From NCBI GenBank assembly GCA_902766305.1, contig CACXDE010000438.1, positions 1 through 9,795 on the forward strand: a stretch of 9,795 nt of DNA. The letters run 5' to 3'. Made by a program: the position numbers and the translations under genes. This stretch comes from an uncultured Ruminococcus sp. GTDB taxonomy: Bacteria; Bacillota; Clostridia; Oscillospirales; Acutalibacteraceae. Below are positions 1 to 7,460 of this stretch, piece after piece. Within the stretch, counting starts at the first letter, position 1; each line of letters opens with the position of its first letter. The notes under the pieces were generated by a model. That model ran no database searches, was not told the DNA's origin, and worked only from the letters and a program-made list of their open reading frames with translations.

Positions 1-772
1 ACATTCGATAGCCGGACTCCTGAAAAGAGAGCGTTCTCTTATCAGCGAAAGACCTTTCCGCTCTCCACATCATACAGTGTCGCCGGCAGGACTGACAGGC
101 GGCGGAACTATACCTCACCCCGGCGAGATATCTCTTGCACATAACGGCGTTCTTTTTCTTGATGAGCTTCCTGAATTTAACCGTACTGCTATGGAGATAC
201 TGAGACAGCCCATAGAGGACGGGCAGGTGACTATTTCAAGAGTAAATGCAACTCTGACATATCCCTGTTCGATAATGCTGATAGCTGCTATGAATCCATG
301 CCCGTGCGGATATTACGGTACATCAAAGTGTACATGCAGCCAGAAAGCGGTTGCAAATTATCTTGCAAAGGTATCAGGACCTCTTCTTGACAGACTTGAT
401 CTTCACGTGGAGGTTCCAGCTGTAGACTTTGCCGAGCTGTCCTCGATGAACAAGGGGGAAACCTCCGCCGAAATAAAAAAACGCGTGGACAGGGTAAGGG
501 CAATACAGCTTGAACGGTTCAAGGGTACAAAAATAACATGCAATGCACGTATTACTGCCGGTCTTCTGAATAAGATGTGTCCGCTGTCAGATGACGCAGT
601 GTCGTTTATGAAGAACCAGTATGAAAAATTGGGTCTTTCTGCAAGAGCGTATGACAAGCTTATGAAGGTCGCAAGGACGATAGCTGATATTGAAGGCGTT
701 GAAGTGATTAAGAAAACACATATTTTTGAAGCTGTGCAGTTCCGTGATCTTGACAGGAAGTACTGGAGATAG
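1..772 (+). CDS. YifB/ComM-family Mg-chelatase-like AAA+ ATPase, 3' part only
   Basis: This is the C-terminal half (about 256 residues) of a YifB/ComM-type ATPase, a family usually near 500 residues; in naturally competent bacteria ComM is a DNA helicase aiding branch migration during recombination. The reading frame is open from base 2. The family motif RPFRSPHHTVS lies at about 50-82, so the GTG at 77 is internal and not a start. Walker B (VLFLDE) is at 149-166, the sensor-1 segment MNPCPCG at 290-310 with the family's cysteine cluster (two further Cys follow at about 329-337), and the GPLLDRLD segment, likely carrying a conserved trans-acting arginine, at 377-400. The C-terminal helical domain includes LSARAYDKLMKVARTIADIE at 635-694. 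Walker A lies upstream of the window. The stop is TAG at 770-772. The gene appears intact here and functionally unrelated to the operon downstream. Family call is secure; the exact biological role in this organism is inferred. Confidence 0.95.
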   Translation, partial: HSIAGLLKRERSLISERPFRSPHHTVSPAGLTGGGTIPHPGEISLAHNGVLFLDELPEFNRTAMEILRQPIEDGQVTISRVNATLTYPCSIMLIAAMNPCPCGYYGTSKCTCSQKAVANYLAKVSGPLLDRLDLHVEVPAVDFAELSSMNKGETSAEIKKRVDRVRAIQLERFKGTKITCNARITAGLLNKMCPLSDDAVSFMKNQYEKLGLSARAYDKLMKVARTIADIEGVEVIKKTHIFEAVQFRDLDRKYWR

Positions 773-832
773 TGAAAACGGAAAATTATTTTGCCTTAAT
801 TTGTATTTTTTGTAGATATCAAAATGATGATG

Positions 833-841
833 TGATATAAT
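833..841 (+). promoter_or_regulatory. Extended -10 promoter of the seven-gene operon
   Basis: TGATATAAT is a perfect TATAAT hexamer (836-841) preceded by TG one base upstream, the extended -10 form used by the housekeeping sigma factor. No good -35 box sits 16-18 bp upstream; TTGTAG at 810-815 is the nearest resemblance but its spacing of 20 bp is too long. An extended -10 can work without a strong -35. Transcription would start near 848, giving a leader of about 46 nt. It lies in the only sizeable gap before the operon, and no comparable site was seen in the very short gaps between the seven genes. Confidence 0.7.
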
Positions 842-854
842 AATAGGTAGTTGT

Positions 855-871
855 GCTCTGAAATTCAGGGC
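855..871 (+). promoter_or_regulatory. Small hairpin in the operon 5' leader
   Basis: GCTCTG (855-860) pairs with CAGGGC (866-871) through six pairs, including one G-U wobble, around a loop of AAATT, and one extra A-T pair is possible. It falls between the predicted transcript start near 848 and the Shine-Dalgarno site at 878-885. It is not followed by a T run, so it is not a terminator. It could stabilise the transcript 5' end or modulate ribosome access, but it is short enough to be chance. Confidence 0.35.
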
Positions 872-877
872 TATTGT

Positions 878-885
878 AAAGGTGG
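878..885 (+). promoter_or_regulatory. Shine-Dalgarno site that sets the first operon start at ATG 894
   Basis: AAAGGTGG lies 8 nt ahead of ATG 894, a normal spacing. An in-frame GTG at 882 overlaps this site and has no site of its own upstream, so the longer reading (four more residues) is unlikely. Confidence 0.75.
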
Positions 886-893
886 TCGGAAAA

Positions 894-2591
894 ATGCAGG
901 AGTTTGATGCGGCAAAGGGACTTATACATCTGTTTTTTGCAAACGATGATGATTATTTTTATACTGACAGCTATGTGCGTACTGATCAGACATATTATCT
1001 TTACAGCAAACTCCTTGAGGGAAGATACGAATATGTGATAAGCTTCTCCGGAAATGAAAATAACGGTTATTTTATGACTCTTCAGGATAATATAACGGCG
1101 GCTGCATTTTCGGAAAAGAATAACGGGAGCTTTTTCGGGGGATTGTTTTCCTCCGGAAGACGGGGTTCAAATCTGCCCTCTGAGACAAACGAAAAGGAAC
1201 GGACAAGATCGGGAAAAAAGGTATTTCAGCTTAATAATGAAAGCTTCGGTGAAACTCTCAGCGATGTGATATCTTTTATGAAAAGAAAAAGCCGTGCGGC
1301 TGTGATAATGCCTATGAATATTTTTGCTGCTGTTTCCAGATATCCTGAGCTTTGTGATGAACTCAGAAAAATAAGTGCTAAAAATTTTCAGGAAAACAAC
1401 AGGCATATTCTTGTAGTAACAGCCTCGTCCTATGCAGCGGAAAGTATAAAGTATTTCAGACCTGACGGAAGCACCCTTTCGGAAGATAATATTTTTACTG
1501 ACAATGTTCTTTTTCCTGACCTTGATCCTTATTTTCATGATCTGTATGAAAGCAGCAGCAATTTTTACATATATGACAGTATCAGGAGATTTATGGCGGA
1601 TAAGGCGGTGTTCCATCAGTCGCTGAGCTATGAGAATATCAGACGCATGATGGAAAGGCTGGTTATTCATACTAACTGCTTTGAGAATGTCGATCTGACT
1701 GATATCAATTCAATGGCAGGGGTTATTTATTCATATTATAATTCCCTGGAATATAAAAAGAATAATAATATTCCTTTTCCGGCAAATCCCAAGCGTTCTC
1801 TTGCGGCGGTCGAAAGTGAGATAATCAGCAGCAGACGGCTCAGAGAGATACTTAGAACTGCTTCGGCGGAATTTAAGGAATATAACGATCCGTATAAGTA
1901 TATTTGCAGGGTTTATACTGACTGTATAGATGTTGAGGGCTCGCCTTTTATTATCGGAGGCAGCAGCTACGGTGAAGAATTGGGTATGCTCCATGCAATA
2001 AACAAGATATACACCAAGCGGTTCGGTGAGACATATCCCAAGCTTGACAGGACAATAGATATACTCAGCAAGCCCTGTGTTGATGGTGCAGTCAGTTTCA
2101 GCGCAGCTGATTTCCGGACAAAAATAATAGAGATGACATATAAGAATATAGTAAACGAGCTTACTGATTTTGTTGATACCGGGCTTATAGATGCTATGCT
2201 GAAGGGGCTGGACTTCTATTTTGATTATTTCCGCAGTGCTTCGCAGCTGCACGGTGAAGTTGTGACGGCAAAGGATATGAGCTTTGATATGTATAAGAAT
2301 GTGATGAGGTTTGAGGAGAAGCTTTCGACATTCAGAAAAACCAAGGCAGAGCTGGAGCAGAGAATAGTAACTCAGGAAAACAGCGGCGATACTCTGGCAG
2401 CGGAAAATACAAGGAATCATCTTGAGAAGGTTCTTGAGAATATGAAAAAATATGAGACGATCACGGAAGACGCATACAGGGTGCTGGCTTTGCCGCTTAG
2501 CGACAATAATGCGGTAAGTATAAACTCAAAGATGAAATATGCGTCACAGACACTGAAAAACAATGCGGCTCAGCTGTCTGTAAATAACTGA
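894..2591 (+). CDS. Uncharacterised 565-aa protein, first gene of the operon
   Basis: I do not recognise this family. The protein starts at ATG 894 and is soluble, with no signal peptide or membrane segment. Numbering from that ATG, residues 1-70 are aromatic- and acid-rich; 76-92 are a Gly/Ser/Phe-rich likely linker; 105-180 look like an alternating alpha/beta core with two hydrophobic strands, RAAVIMP (134-140) and RHILVVTAS (170-178), spaced as Walker B and sensor 1 would be in a AAA-type fold. There is no GxxGxGK P-loop and no acidic pair after the first strand, so ATP hydrolysis is unlikely even if that fold is correct. Residues 210-450 are mostly helical, and about 465-520 form a charged coiled coil. 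The gene leads an operon with an Hsp70-like ATPase 18 nt downstream. A scaffold or adaptor role is a guess from context. Confidence 0.85.
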   Translation: MQEFDAAKGLIHLFFANDDDYFYTDSYVRTDQTYYLYSKLLEGRYEYVISFSGNENNGYFMTLQDNITAAAFSEKNNGSFFGGLFSSGRRGSNLPSETNEKERTRSGKKVFQLNNESFGETLSDVISFMKRKSRAAVIMPMNIFAAVSRYPELCDELRKISAKNFQENNRHILVVTASSYAAESIKYFRPDGSTLSEDNIFTDNVLFPDLDPYFHDLYESSSNFYIYDSIRRFMADKAVFHQSLSYENIRRMMERLVIHTNCFENVDLTDINSMAGVIYSYYNSLEYKKNNNIPFPANPKRSLAAVESEIISSRRLREILRTASAEFKEYNDPYKYICRVYTDCIDVEGSPFIIGGSSYGEELGMLHAINKIYTKRFGETYPKLDRTIDILSKPCVDGAVSFSAADFRTKIIEMTYKNIVNELTDFVDTGLIDAMLKGLDFYFDYFRSASQLHGEVVTAKDMSFDMYKNVMRFEEKLSTFRKTKAELEQRIVTQENSGDTLAAENTRNHLEKVLENMKKYETITEDAYRVLALPLSDNNAVSINSKMKYASQTLKNNAAQLSVNN

Positions 2592-2609
2592 TTTAACATA
2601 GGACGGCGG

Positions 2610-4289
2610 ATGCCGGGAACGGAGAAAAAAATGGTCAATTTGGGAATAGATTTCGGCAGCACGTATACGCTGGTATCGTACTACCGCGGTGACAAGCAAA
2701 CGCCGGAAGCAATAAGTCTTGACGGTGTAAGTCCGTATATACCGTCAGTGGTTTCTTACAATAAGAGAAAAAATGAATATAAATTCGGAAAATCTGCAAA
2801 GAATCTTACCGGCAATAAGAATGTGATAATATTCAAGGCTTTCAAAATGCTGCTTAATGAACAGATGACCGAAGAAAATCTGAGAGAAAGAAACTATGAT
2901 GAGGTAAATACTCCCGAAAAAATAGCAGCGTACTTTCTGGAAAGGGTTCTGAAAAGTGCTCTTGCCAAGGTGGGAGACGATCATATCGGAAAGCTGATAG
3001 TAGGTGTACCGGAGGTGTGGGGACAAAGTCTCAATACCTTTGACGGCAGAACGGCGATAAACCGTATATGTGCTTCATTTGATTTCATAGACAAGACTGA
3101 GGTAGTAAGCGAACCAGCATGTGCAAGCGCGTTTTTCGCATACAATTACAAGCAGATACGCAATCAGAATTTTGAGGGACGTGTCCTGCTTATAGATTAC
3201 GGCGGAGGTACGCTTGACATAACTCTGACAAAGGTTCTTTCCAATAACGGCAGTATGGAAGTCAAGGTCGAAAAGCGTGACGGCGCCGGAGAGAACATTG
3301 ATAAGGAGATAGGAAATGCCGGTATAAAATATATGGAAAAGGTCGTTGAATGTGCTATACATGACTGCGAAGCGTTTGGCGGCGAATATGAAATAGAATA
3401 TGACAGCAGCTTTCTTAAAGCAGTGGATGAGCTTGAAGCGGCGCTGATGAGCGATGCAGAAGATGTTGAGGATACGTTCCGGGAATTGGAGTTCATGACC
3501 GATGCCTTAGAGGATGAGGAACTGATAGAGATAGATTACAAGGATGAAAGTGTGATAATAACATACAAGCACCTTAAGGATATCTATGATGAGATTATTG
3601 CCGGTGTTCTCAGAGAGAAACTGGAGACTGTTACCGCTGGTGTCGATACGTATGAGGATAATTTTAAGATAGGTATTGTCGGCGGATTCGGTAACTTCTA
3701 TCTTGTGAAGAAACAGATATACGATATGTTCAGCATAAGCTCCCGTGATGAGAGAACAGAGGGAATAATCGTCAACAGTGAGGACAGGGAAAGAGCAATA
3801 TCTCTGGGCGCTTCACTTTTAGCGAATGAGCTTATCACTATAAGAAAAACAGCGGAGTTTTCCATTGGTATTTATGCTTACCGTGCGGATAAGGCTATTG
3901 CTAAGTATTATGCGATAAAATACCGTCAGGAGCTTGAATATGATAAAATATACTGTGCAGCGGATGCAAAGGGTCATACTGTACCATATATTGTTGCAGG
4001 CGGTACGATAGATAAGTTTCTTGTTAATTTTACTGACAGTGAAAATGATGCTTTCGGTGTTTCACCAAAGGCTGAACTTTCTGAAAAGCTTAAAAATGTA
4101 GTAGATAATGAATTTATGATGGCAGCAGTTGGTTTTTCAATAGATGCTTCTGATTCAATAACGATACATATATTTGATTATGACTGGGAAACTTCTGAAA
4201 GAAGTGAAAAACCTGTAAGGAGCATAAGACTTTCTACTATCAAGTCGATGTTTGATGTAGTAGATCTGAACGGCAGAGGTGATGGCTGA
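2610..4289 (+). CDS. Hsp70-like (actin-fold) ATPase with non-standard C-terminal domain
   Basis: The first 410 residues form an Hsp70-type nucleotide-binding domain. Visible motifs: phosphate-1 LGIDFGSTYT (11-20), SEPACA (167-172, the NEPTAA position), phosphate-2 LIDYGGGTLDIT (194-205), GAGENID (225-231), adenosine motif IGIVGGFGNFY (354-364), and ISLGASLLA (397-405). The catalytic-site counterparts (Asp14, Lys79 by approximate alignment, Glu168, Asp196, Thr201, Asp203) are present, so ATP binding and hydrolysis are likely. Residues 412-559 are beta-rich and do not match the usual substrate domain; the helical lid and acidic tail are missing (559 aa against about 610-640 in DnaK). A second in-frame ATG at 2631 with its own GGAG site would give MVNLGIDFG, closer to the family's usual start, so the true start may be 2631. 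The stop overlaps the next start (TGATG). It is probably a dedicated switch or chaperone for the operon's products, not the general DnaK. Confidence 0.9.
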   Translation: MPGTEKKMVNLGIDFGSTYTLVSYYRGDKQTPEAISLDGVSPYIPSVVSYNKRKNEYKFGKSAKNLTGNKNVIIFKAFKMLLNEQMTEENLRERNYDEVNTPEKIAAYFLERVLKSALAKVGDDHIGKLIVGVPEVWGQSLNTFDGRTAINRICASFDFIDKTEVVSEPACASAFFAYNYKQIRNQNFEGRVLLIDYGGGTLDITLTKVLSNNGSMEVKVEKRDGAGENIDKEIGNAGIKYMEKVVECAIHDCEAFGGEYEIEYDSSFLKAVDELEAALMSDAEDVEDTFRELEFMTDALEDEELIEIDYKDESVIITYKHLKDIYDEIIAGVLREKLETVTAGVDTYEDNFKIGIVGGFGNFYLVKKQIYDMFSISSRDERTEGIIVNSEDRERAISLGASLLANELITIRKTAEFSIGIYAYRADKAIAKYYAIKYRQELEYDKIYCAADAKGHTVPYIVAGGTIDKFLVNFTDSENDAFGVSPKAELSEKLKNVVDNEFMMAAVGFSIDASDSITIHIFDYDWETSERSEKPVRSIRLSTIKSMFDVVDLNGRGDG

Positions 4290-6298
4290 TGGAATTTCAA
4301 AGGACAGGCAGGACGCTGCGTACACTTGAAAAAAAAGATGTGCTGACTCTTGAAGAGACCCTTGGTGTAATGACGGATATACTTGCGGATGTACAGACTA
4401 TGGCAGGAGAATCGCCTGATAAGCTTAATACGGGTGATCTCAGGGCAGCGGTTACGGGGATGTCTATGGTAGGCAGGATGCTGCTGCAAATAAAGAAAAC
4501 AAAATCGGAAGAGTTTGGTACAGCAGCAGACAGAAAAAAACGTCTGGACAAGATATATGACGAGATAGAACAGACCTGCAGCGAAATGGATAAGGCTGAA
4601 AAGCAGATAGAGGAATATTCCGAAAAGCAGATAGAGCTTGAAAAGGTCAGATCGGAGCTTGCAGTAAAGGCTGACAGGGCGCAGGAAATATCAGATCAGT
4701 GCAAAAGCATTGAAGAAGAAATAGAGAAGCTTTCTACTGTTGATTTAGATGAGCTTGCAGAGAAGAAACGTCAGCAGCAGGAGAAGCTTGCTGTTGCTAA
4801 AGACAGGTTTAATGATGAATATAATGAGGTTGAAAGACTGAAAGAAATTCACCATATGCTTGAAAATGATGTCAATGAAAAGTCTGAGGCTGCTGAAGAG
4901 CTGAAAAAAGAGATAGAAGAAAAAAGAAATACACTGCATGATTTTGAATCTATGTGCGTTGAGTATGAAGAAAAGCTGGAGGAGCTTGGCATTTCTACTG
5001 ATGATACCCGTAAACGTGCGGATGAACTGAAACAGCAGTTTGACGATTCACAGAATAAGATAGATGAGCTGTCTAAAAATGAATTGCCGGAGCTTAAGGA
5101 GAAGCTGCAAAAATCAAATGAGGAGCTTGAAGCAATACAGCGGCAGTGTGATGATATACAAAGTCAGATAGATGAAGCGCAGAAGGAGAATAACAGCAAA
5201 ACAGAGGAGCTGGAGCAGAAAAAGCAGAAGCTTCAGGAGGAAGCGGATAATGCGAAAAACAGCTGTGAACAGCTCGAAACTGATATTACTAATATGACGG
5301 CTGAAAAGGAAAGCCTGATACAAAAAGAGCGTGATCTTCAGGATGAGATGGTGAATATAGAGGCTGAGATAAAGCAGTTCAAGGTCAGTTTGCAGGCAAA
5401 TGAGGACCTTATTCAGTCTCACAGAGAGGAACTGTCAAGGTACAGGGATATAACGATACCGGCATCTATGCTTACTCTGAAAAAGAGGGAGCAGACTCTT
5501 GATGAATATGCTTCGAGAAATAATGAGCTTAAAATGCAGATAGCGGAAAAGGAAGAAGAAATTTCCGGACTTGAAAAAACTGTCGGTGATCAGCAGAATG
5601 AATTGTCTGATTCTGAAAAGAAAAGAGATGAGCTGACGGCTGAAATAGATACCTATACGCAAAAGCTTGAAGATATAAGATTGAGAATAGGAAATCTTTC
5701 CGCTGAAAAGCAGAAAATGATGGCTGAGATCGCCGGCAAGGAAGAACAGCTTGGAATGAATGATGTAGAGGCTCTGAAAAACAAATATGATGAGGTGTGC
5801 AGGCTTCTTAATGAAAAAGAAGAACAGGCGCAGACGCTTCGCGGTGATATAGAAACAAAAAAACAGGAGTCTGCAAAGGCGGATGCTGATATAGAAAGCA
5901 TACAAAATGAAATGCACCGACTGTCAAAGTACATAGATGATGAAAACGAAAAGTACAGCAGGATGAAGCAAAGCTATGATAATATTTCAGCTCATAGGGA
6001 TGACGTTATCAAAAAGAAAGCGGAGCTTAAAGAACTGCTTGATTCGATAACATCTACGGAGGCGGAGACGGAGATAAAAGCGTGTGAAGGTCAGCTTGCA
6101 ATTATGCAGGATGCGGTCGATAAGCTTTTCCCGGATGCAGGATTCAATTCCATGCCTCTGCCGCTGAAAAAGGAAGAGGCAGCCCGGAAGAGAAGGTATT
6201 TCAAGGAAGAAATCGCAAAGATACGCCGTATGCTGGATGTGTACAAGCAGGAATACAGAAATCTGATAGAAGCAATTGAAACAGGAGTGAAGTCTTAA
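4289..6298 (+). CDS. Long coiled-coil protein (669 aa), SMC-like rod without ATPase head
   Basis: The start ATG overlaps the upstream stop by one base and has an AGAGGTG site at 4275-4281. Residues 1-75 are a non-coiled helical segment. Residues about 80-610 are an almost unbroken, Glu/Lys/Gln-rich coiled coil, with likely breaks near 233-238, 386-396 (DITIPASML) and 485-493. The tail (611-669) is a short loop with PDAGFNSMPLPL followed by a strongly basic helix, KKEEAARKRRYFKEEIAKIR. There is no Walker A, signature motif or Walker B, so it is not an SMC/Rad50 ATPase, and there is no membrane segment. Extended, a coil this long would span many tens of nanometres, which fits a rod, spacer or tether. 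Translational coupling to the Hsp70-like gene suggests the two proteins act together. The specific family is unknown to me; generic database matches to SMC or myosin-like coils would be uninformative. Confidence 0.9.
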   Translation: MEFQRTGRTLRTLEKKDVLTLEETLGVMTDILADVQTMAGESPDKLNTGDLRAAVTGMSMVGRMLLQIKKTKSEEFGTAADRKKRLDKIYDEIEQTCSEMDKAEKQIEEYSEKQIELEKVRSELAVKADRAQEISDQCKSIEEEIEKLSTVDLDELAEKKRQQQEKLAVAKDRFNDEYNEVERLKEIHHMLENDVNEKSEAAEELKKEIEEKRNTLHDFESMCVEYEEKLEELGISTDDTRKRADELKQQFDDSQNKIDELSKNELPELKEKLQKSNEELEAIQRQCDDIQSQIDEAQKENNSKTEELEQKKQKLQEEADNAKNSCEQLETDITNMTAEKESLIQKERDLQDEMVNIEAEIKQFKVSLQANEDLIQSHREELSRYRDITIPASMLTLKKREQTLDEYASRNNELKMQIAEKEEEISGLEKTVGDQQNELSDSEKKRDELTAEIDTYTQKLEDIRLRIGNLSAEKQKMMAEIAGKEEQLGMNDVEALKNKYDEVCRLLNEKEEQAQTLRGDIETKKQESAKADADIESIQNEMHRLSKYIDDENEKYSRMKQSYDNISAHRDDVIKKKAELKELLDSITSTEAETEIKACEGQLAIMQDAVDKLFPDAGFNSMPLPLKKEEAARKRRYFKEEIAKIRRMLDVYKQEYRNLIEAIETGVKS

Positions 6299-6783
6299 TG
6301 AAATGTAAGTTTTGTGGGAGTATTATTCCCGAAGGTGAGATAAGATGCGGTGTGTGCGGATTTACTCATGTCAATTTTACAGACGGAGATAATACTGAGG
6401 CACTGAACAGGATGATACAGAAGTATAAGCAGAATAAGTTCGGCGGTACAGGTATATTTCTGGTAAGTCATAAATATGCGATAGAAAACGGTGCGTTCAG
6501 CGATTATAAGACAGATCTTGTCAAAATAGCTGATGCGGCTGAGCTTGAACCCGGTGAGATAGTATGGCTGGGTAAAAGCTTTTTCGGATCGGAAACAGAC
6601 AAGACCATAGTTGTGGAGATATGTGTTGACAAGAATGAAAAAACATATTATGATTTTTCTCTTAGCATAGAAAAGGCAGACGATCTTAGTATAGGCGTCG
6701 TAAGGACAGAGGGTCTTAAAGCTAAGATAGCAGTAGGCAGTGAGGATAAATATGTTTTGTCAGAGGAATTTGATCTTTGCTGA
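6298..6783 (+). CDS. Zinc-ribbon protein with C-terminal beta-rich domain (161 aa)
   Basis: The start ATG shares one base with the upstream TAA, with an AGGAG site at 6283-6287. Residues 3-20 hold a compact zinc ribbon: Cys3-x2-Cys6 and Cys17-x2-Cys20 (KCKFCG and RCGVCGF), the usual treble or rubredoxin-like knuckle pair. A linker rich in polar residues (25-50) leads to a domain of about 110 residues with predicted alternating strands, for example GEIVWLGKSFF (86-96) and TIVVEICV (103-110). Two further Cys (109 and the last residue, 161) stand alone. There is no signal peptide or membrane segment, so it should be cytoplasmic. The ribbon probably serves protein binding. By eye, residues 88-126 resemble residues 505-545 of the Hsp70-like protein. 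Function is unknown; an adaptor for the Hsp70-like ATPase is an inference. Confidence 0.85.
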   Translation: MKCKFCGSIIPEGEIRCGVCGFTHVNFTDGDNTEALNRMIQKYKQNKFGGTGIFLVSHKYAIENGAFSDYKTDLVKIADAAELEPGEIVWLGKSFFGSETDKTIVVEICVDKNEKTYYDFSLSIEKADDLSIGVVRTEGLKAKIAVGSEDKYVLSEEFDLC

Positions 6784-6797
6784 GAGGGGGATGATCG

Positions 6798-7445
6798 ATG
6801 AATGATAACAAAACTGTGAATACAAGCAGTATTCTCTTTATTATCGGTGCGGCAATGATCGTTATAGGTGTTGTCATGAGCATCATTTCCGGAATATCTG
6901 CGGTGCAGGCAAAATCTGAGGCAAGCCGTTATAGGAGTGCTGAGGGAGTAATACGTGATGTTGAGATTCTTTCTGTAAATCCACGCATGGAATACGGAGA
7001 TGTGTATGCAGAGTATGAGGTTGACGGCAAAACATATAAGAGCCGTATATACGATTATCCTGATCCGCCGATAACCGGTGCAAGCGTTACGGTTTATTAC
7101 GATCCTTCTTCGCCGGAAAATACAATTAAGTCCGATCCGTCAGCCAAGTCACAGGGCGGTTCAATATTTGTTAACCTGTCGCTTGCCGGTCTGGGTGTCG
7201 TCATAGTATTGATAGCACGTGCAAGCCGCAATGCGAGGACAAATGAGGAAATAAGAGCGCGTTATAAGTCGTATGAAGAATACGGCGGAGAGGTGACAGA
7301 GCGTGCCGGAACCCTGTTTGATCAGAAGGTAAGTCCTGAGGATACAAAGTTCAGTGATGATTTCTTGCCCGCAAGAATGAGAACCCGAAGCGCAAGGAAA
7401 TTCAGAAAGTTCTTCGGATTAGGTGAATACGGTCATTATAAATAA
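6798..7445 (+). CDS. DUF3592-like two-pass membrane protein (215 aa)
   Basis: Residues 11-32 (ILFIIGAAMIVIGVVMSII at its core) and about 121-141 (LSLAGLGVVIVLIA at its core) are two membrane helices. Between them, residues 48-110 form a small beta domain with the pattern typical of DUF3592: AEGVIRDVEIL at its start and VTVYYDPSSPENTI at its end. By the positive-inside rule the Arg-rich segment after helix 2 (RASRNARTNEEIRARYK) is cytoplasmic, placing the beta domain outside. The cytoplasmic tail (142-215) ends in a basic, partly amphipathic stretch, RMRTRSARKFRKFFGLG (193-209), that could bind membrane or acidic partners. A strong site (AGAGGGGG, 6782-6789) precedes the start. It is the only operon product with clear membrane helices, so it is the likely anchor. 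The biochemical function of DUF3592 proteins is not established. Confidence 0.85.
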   Translation: MNDNKTVNTSSILFIIGAAMIVIGVVMSIISGISAVQAKSEASRYRSAEGVIRDVEILSVNPRMEYGDVYAEYEVDGKTYKSRIYDYPDPPITGASVTVYYDPSSPENTIKSDPSAKSQGGSIFVNLSLAGLGVVIVLIARASRNARTNEEIRARYKSYEEYGGEVTERAGTLFDQKVSPEDTKFSDDFLPARMRTRSARKFRKFFGLGEYGHYK

Positions 7446-7460
7446 ACGGAGGTAGATAAA

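Noticed and set aside
77..79. GTG at 77 as the start of the ComM-like gene
   Set aside because: The frame is open upstream to base 2 and encodes the conserved RPFRSPHHT segment of the family, so the gene begins before the window.
780..795. Hairpin after the ComM-like gene (GGAAAA pairing with TTTTGCC) followed by T-rich sequence, as a terminator
   Set aside because: The stem has only two G-C pairs, a bulged G and a three-base loop, and the T run is interrupted. Too weak to call.
1167..2420. Long antisense open frames opposite the first operon gene
   Set aside because: They mirror codon bias of the plus-strand gene, lack ribosome sites and give low-complexity, Ile/Tyr/Phe-rich products; they are shadows.
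2610..4289. Canonical DnaK chaperone, or a ParM/MreB filament protein
   Set aside because: The phosphate-2 GGGTLD and SEPACA motifs are Hsp70-type, against ParM/MreB; the missing standard substrate domain and lid, and absence of grpE/dnaJ neighbours, argue against the general DnaK.
5114..5934. Antisense open frames rich in Leu/Phe/Ser opposite the coiled-coil gene, looking like membrane proteins
   Set aside because: Antisense of Glu/Lys-rich coiled coil naturally yields Leu/Phe/Ser-rich frames; no promoter or ribosome site supports them.
4289..6298. SMC or Rad50 ATPase
   Set aside because: No Walker A, ABC signature or Walker B anywhere in the protein; only the rod-like composition is shared.
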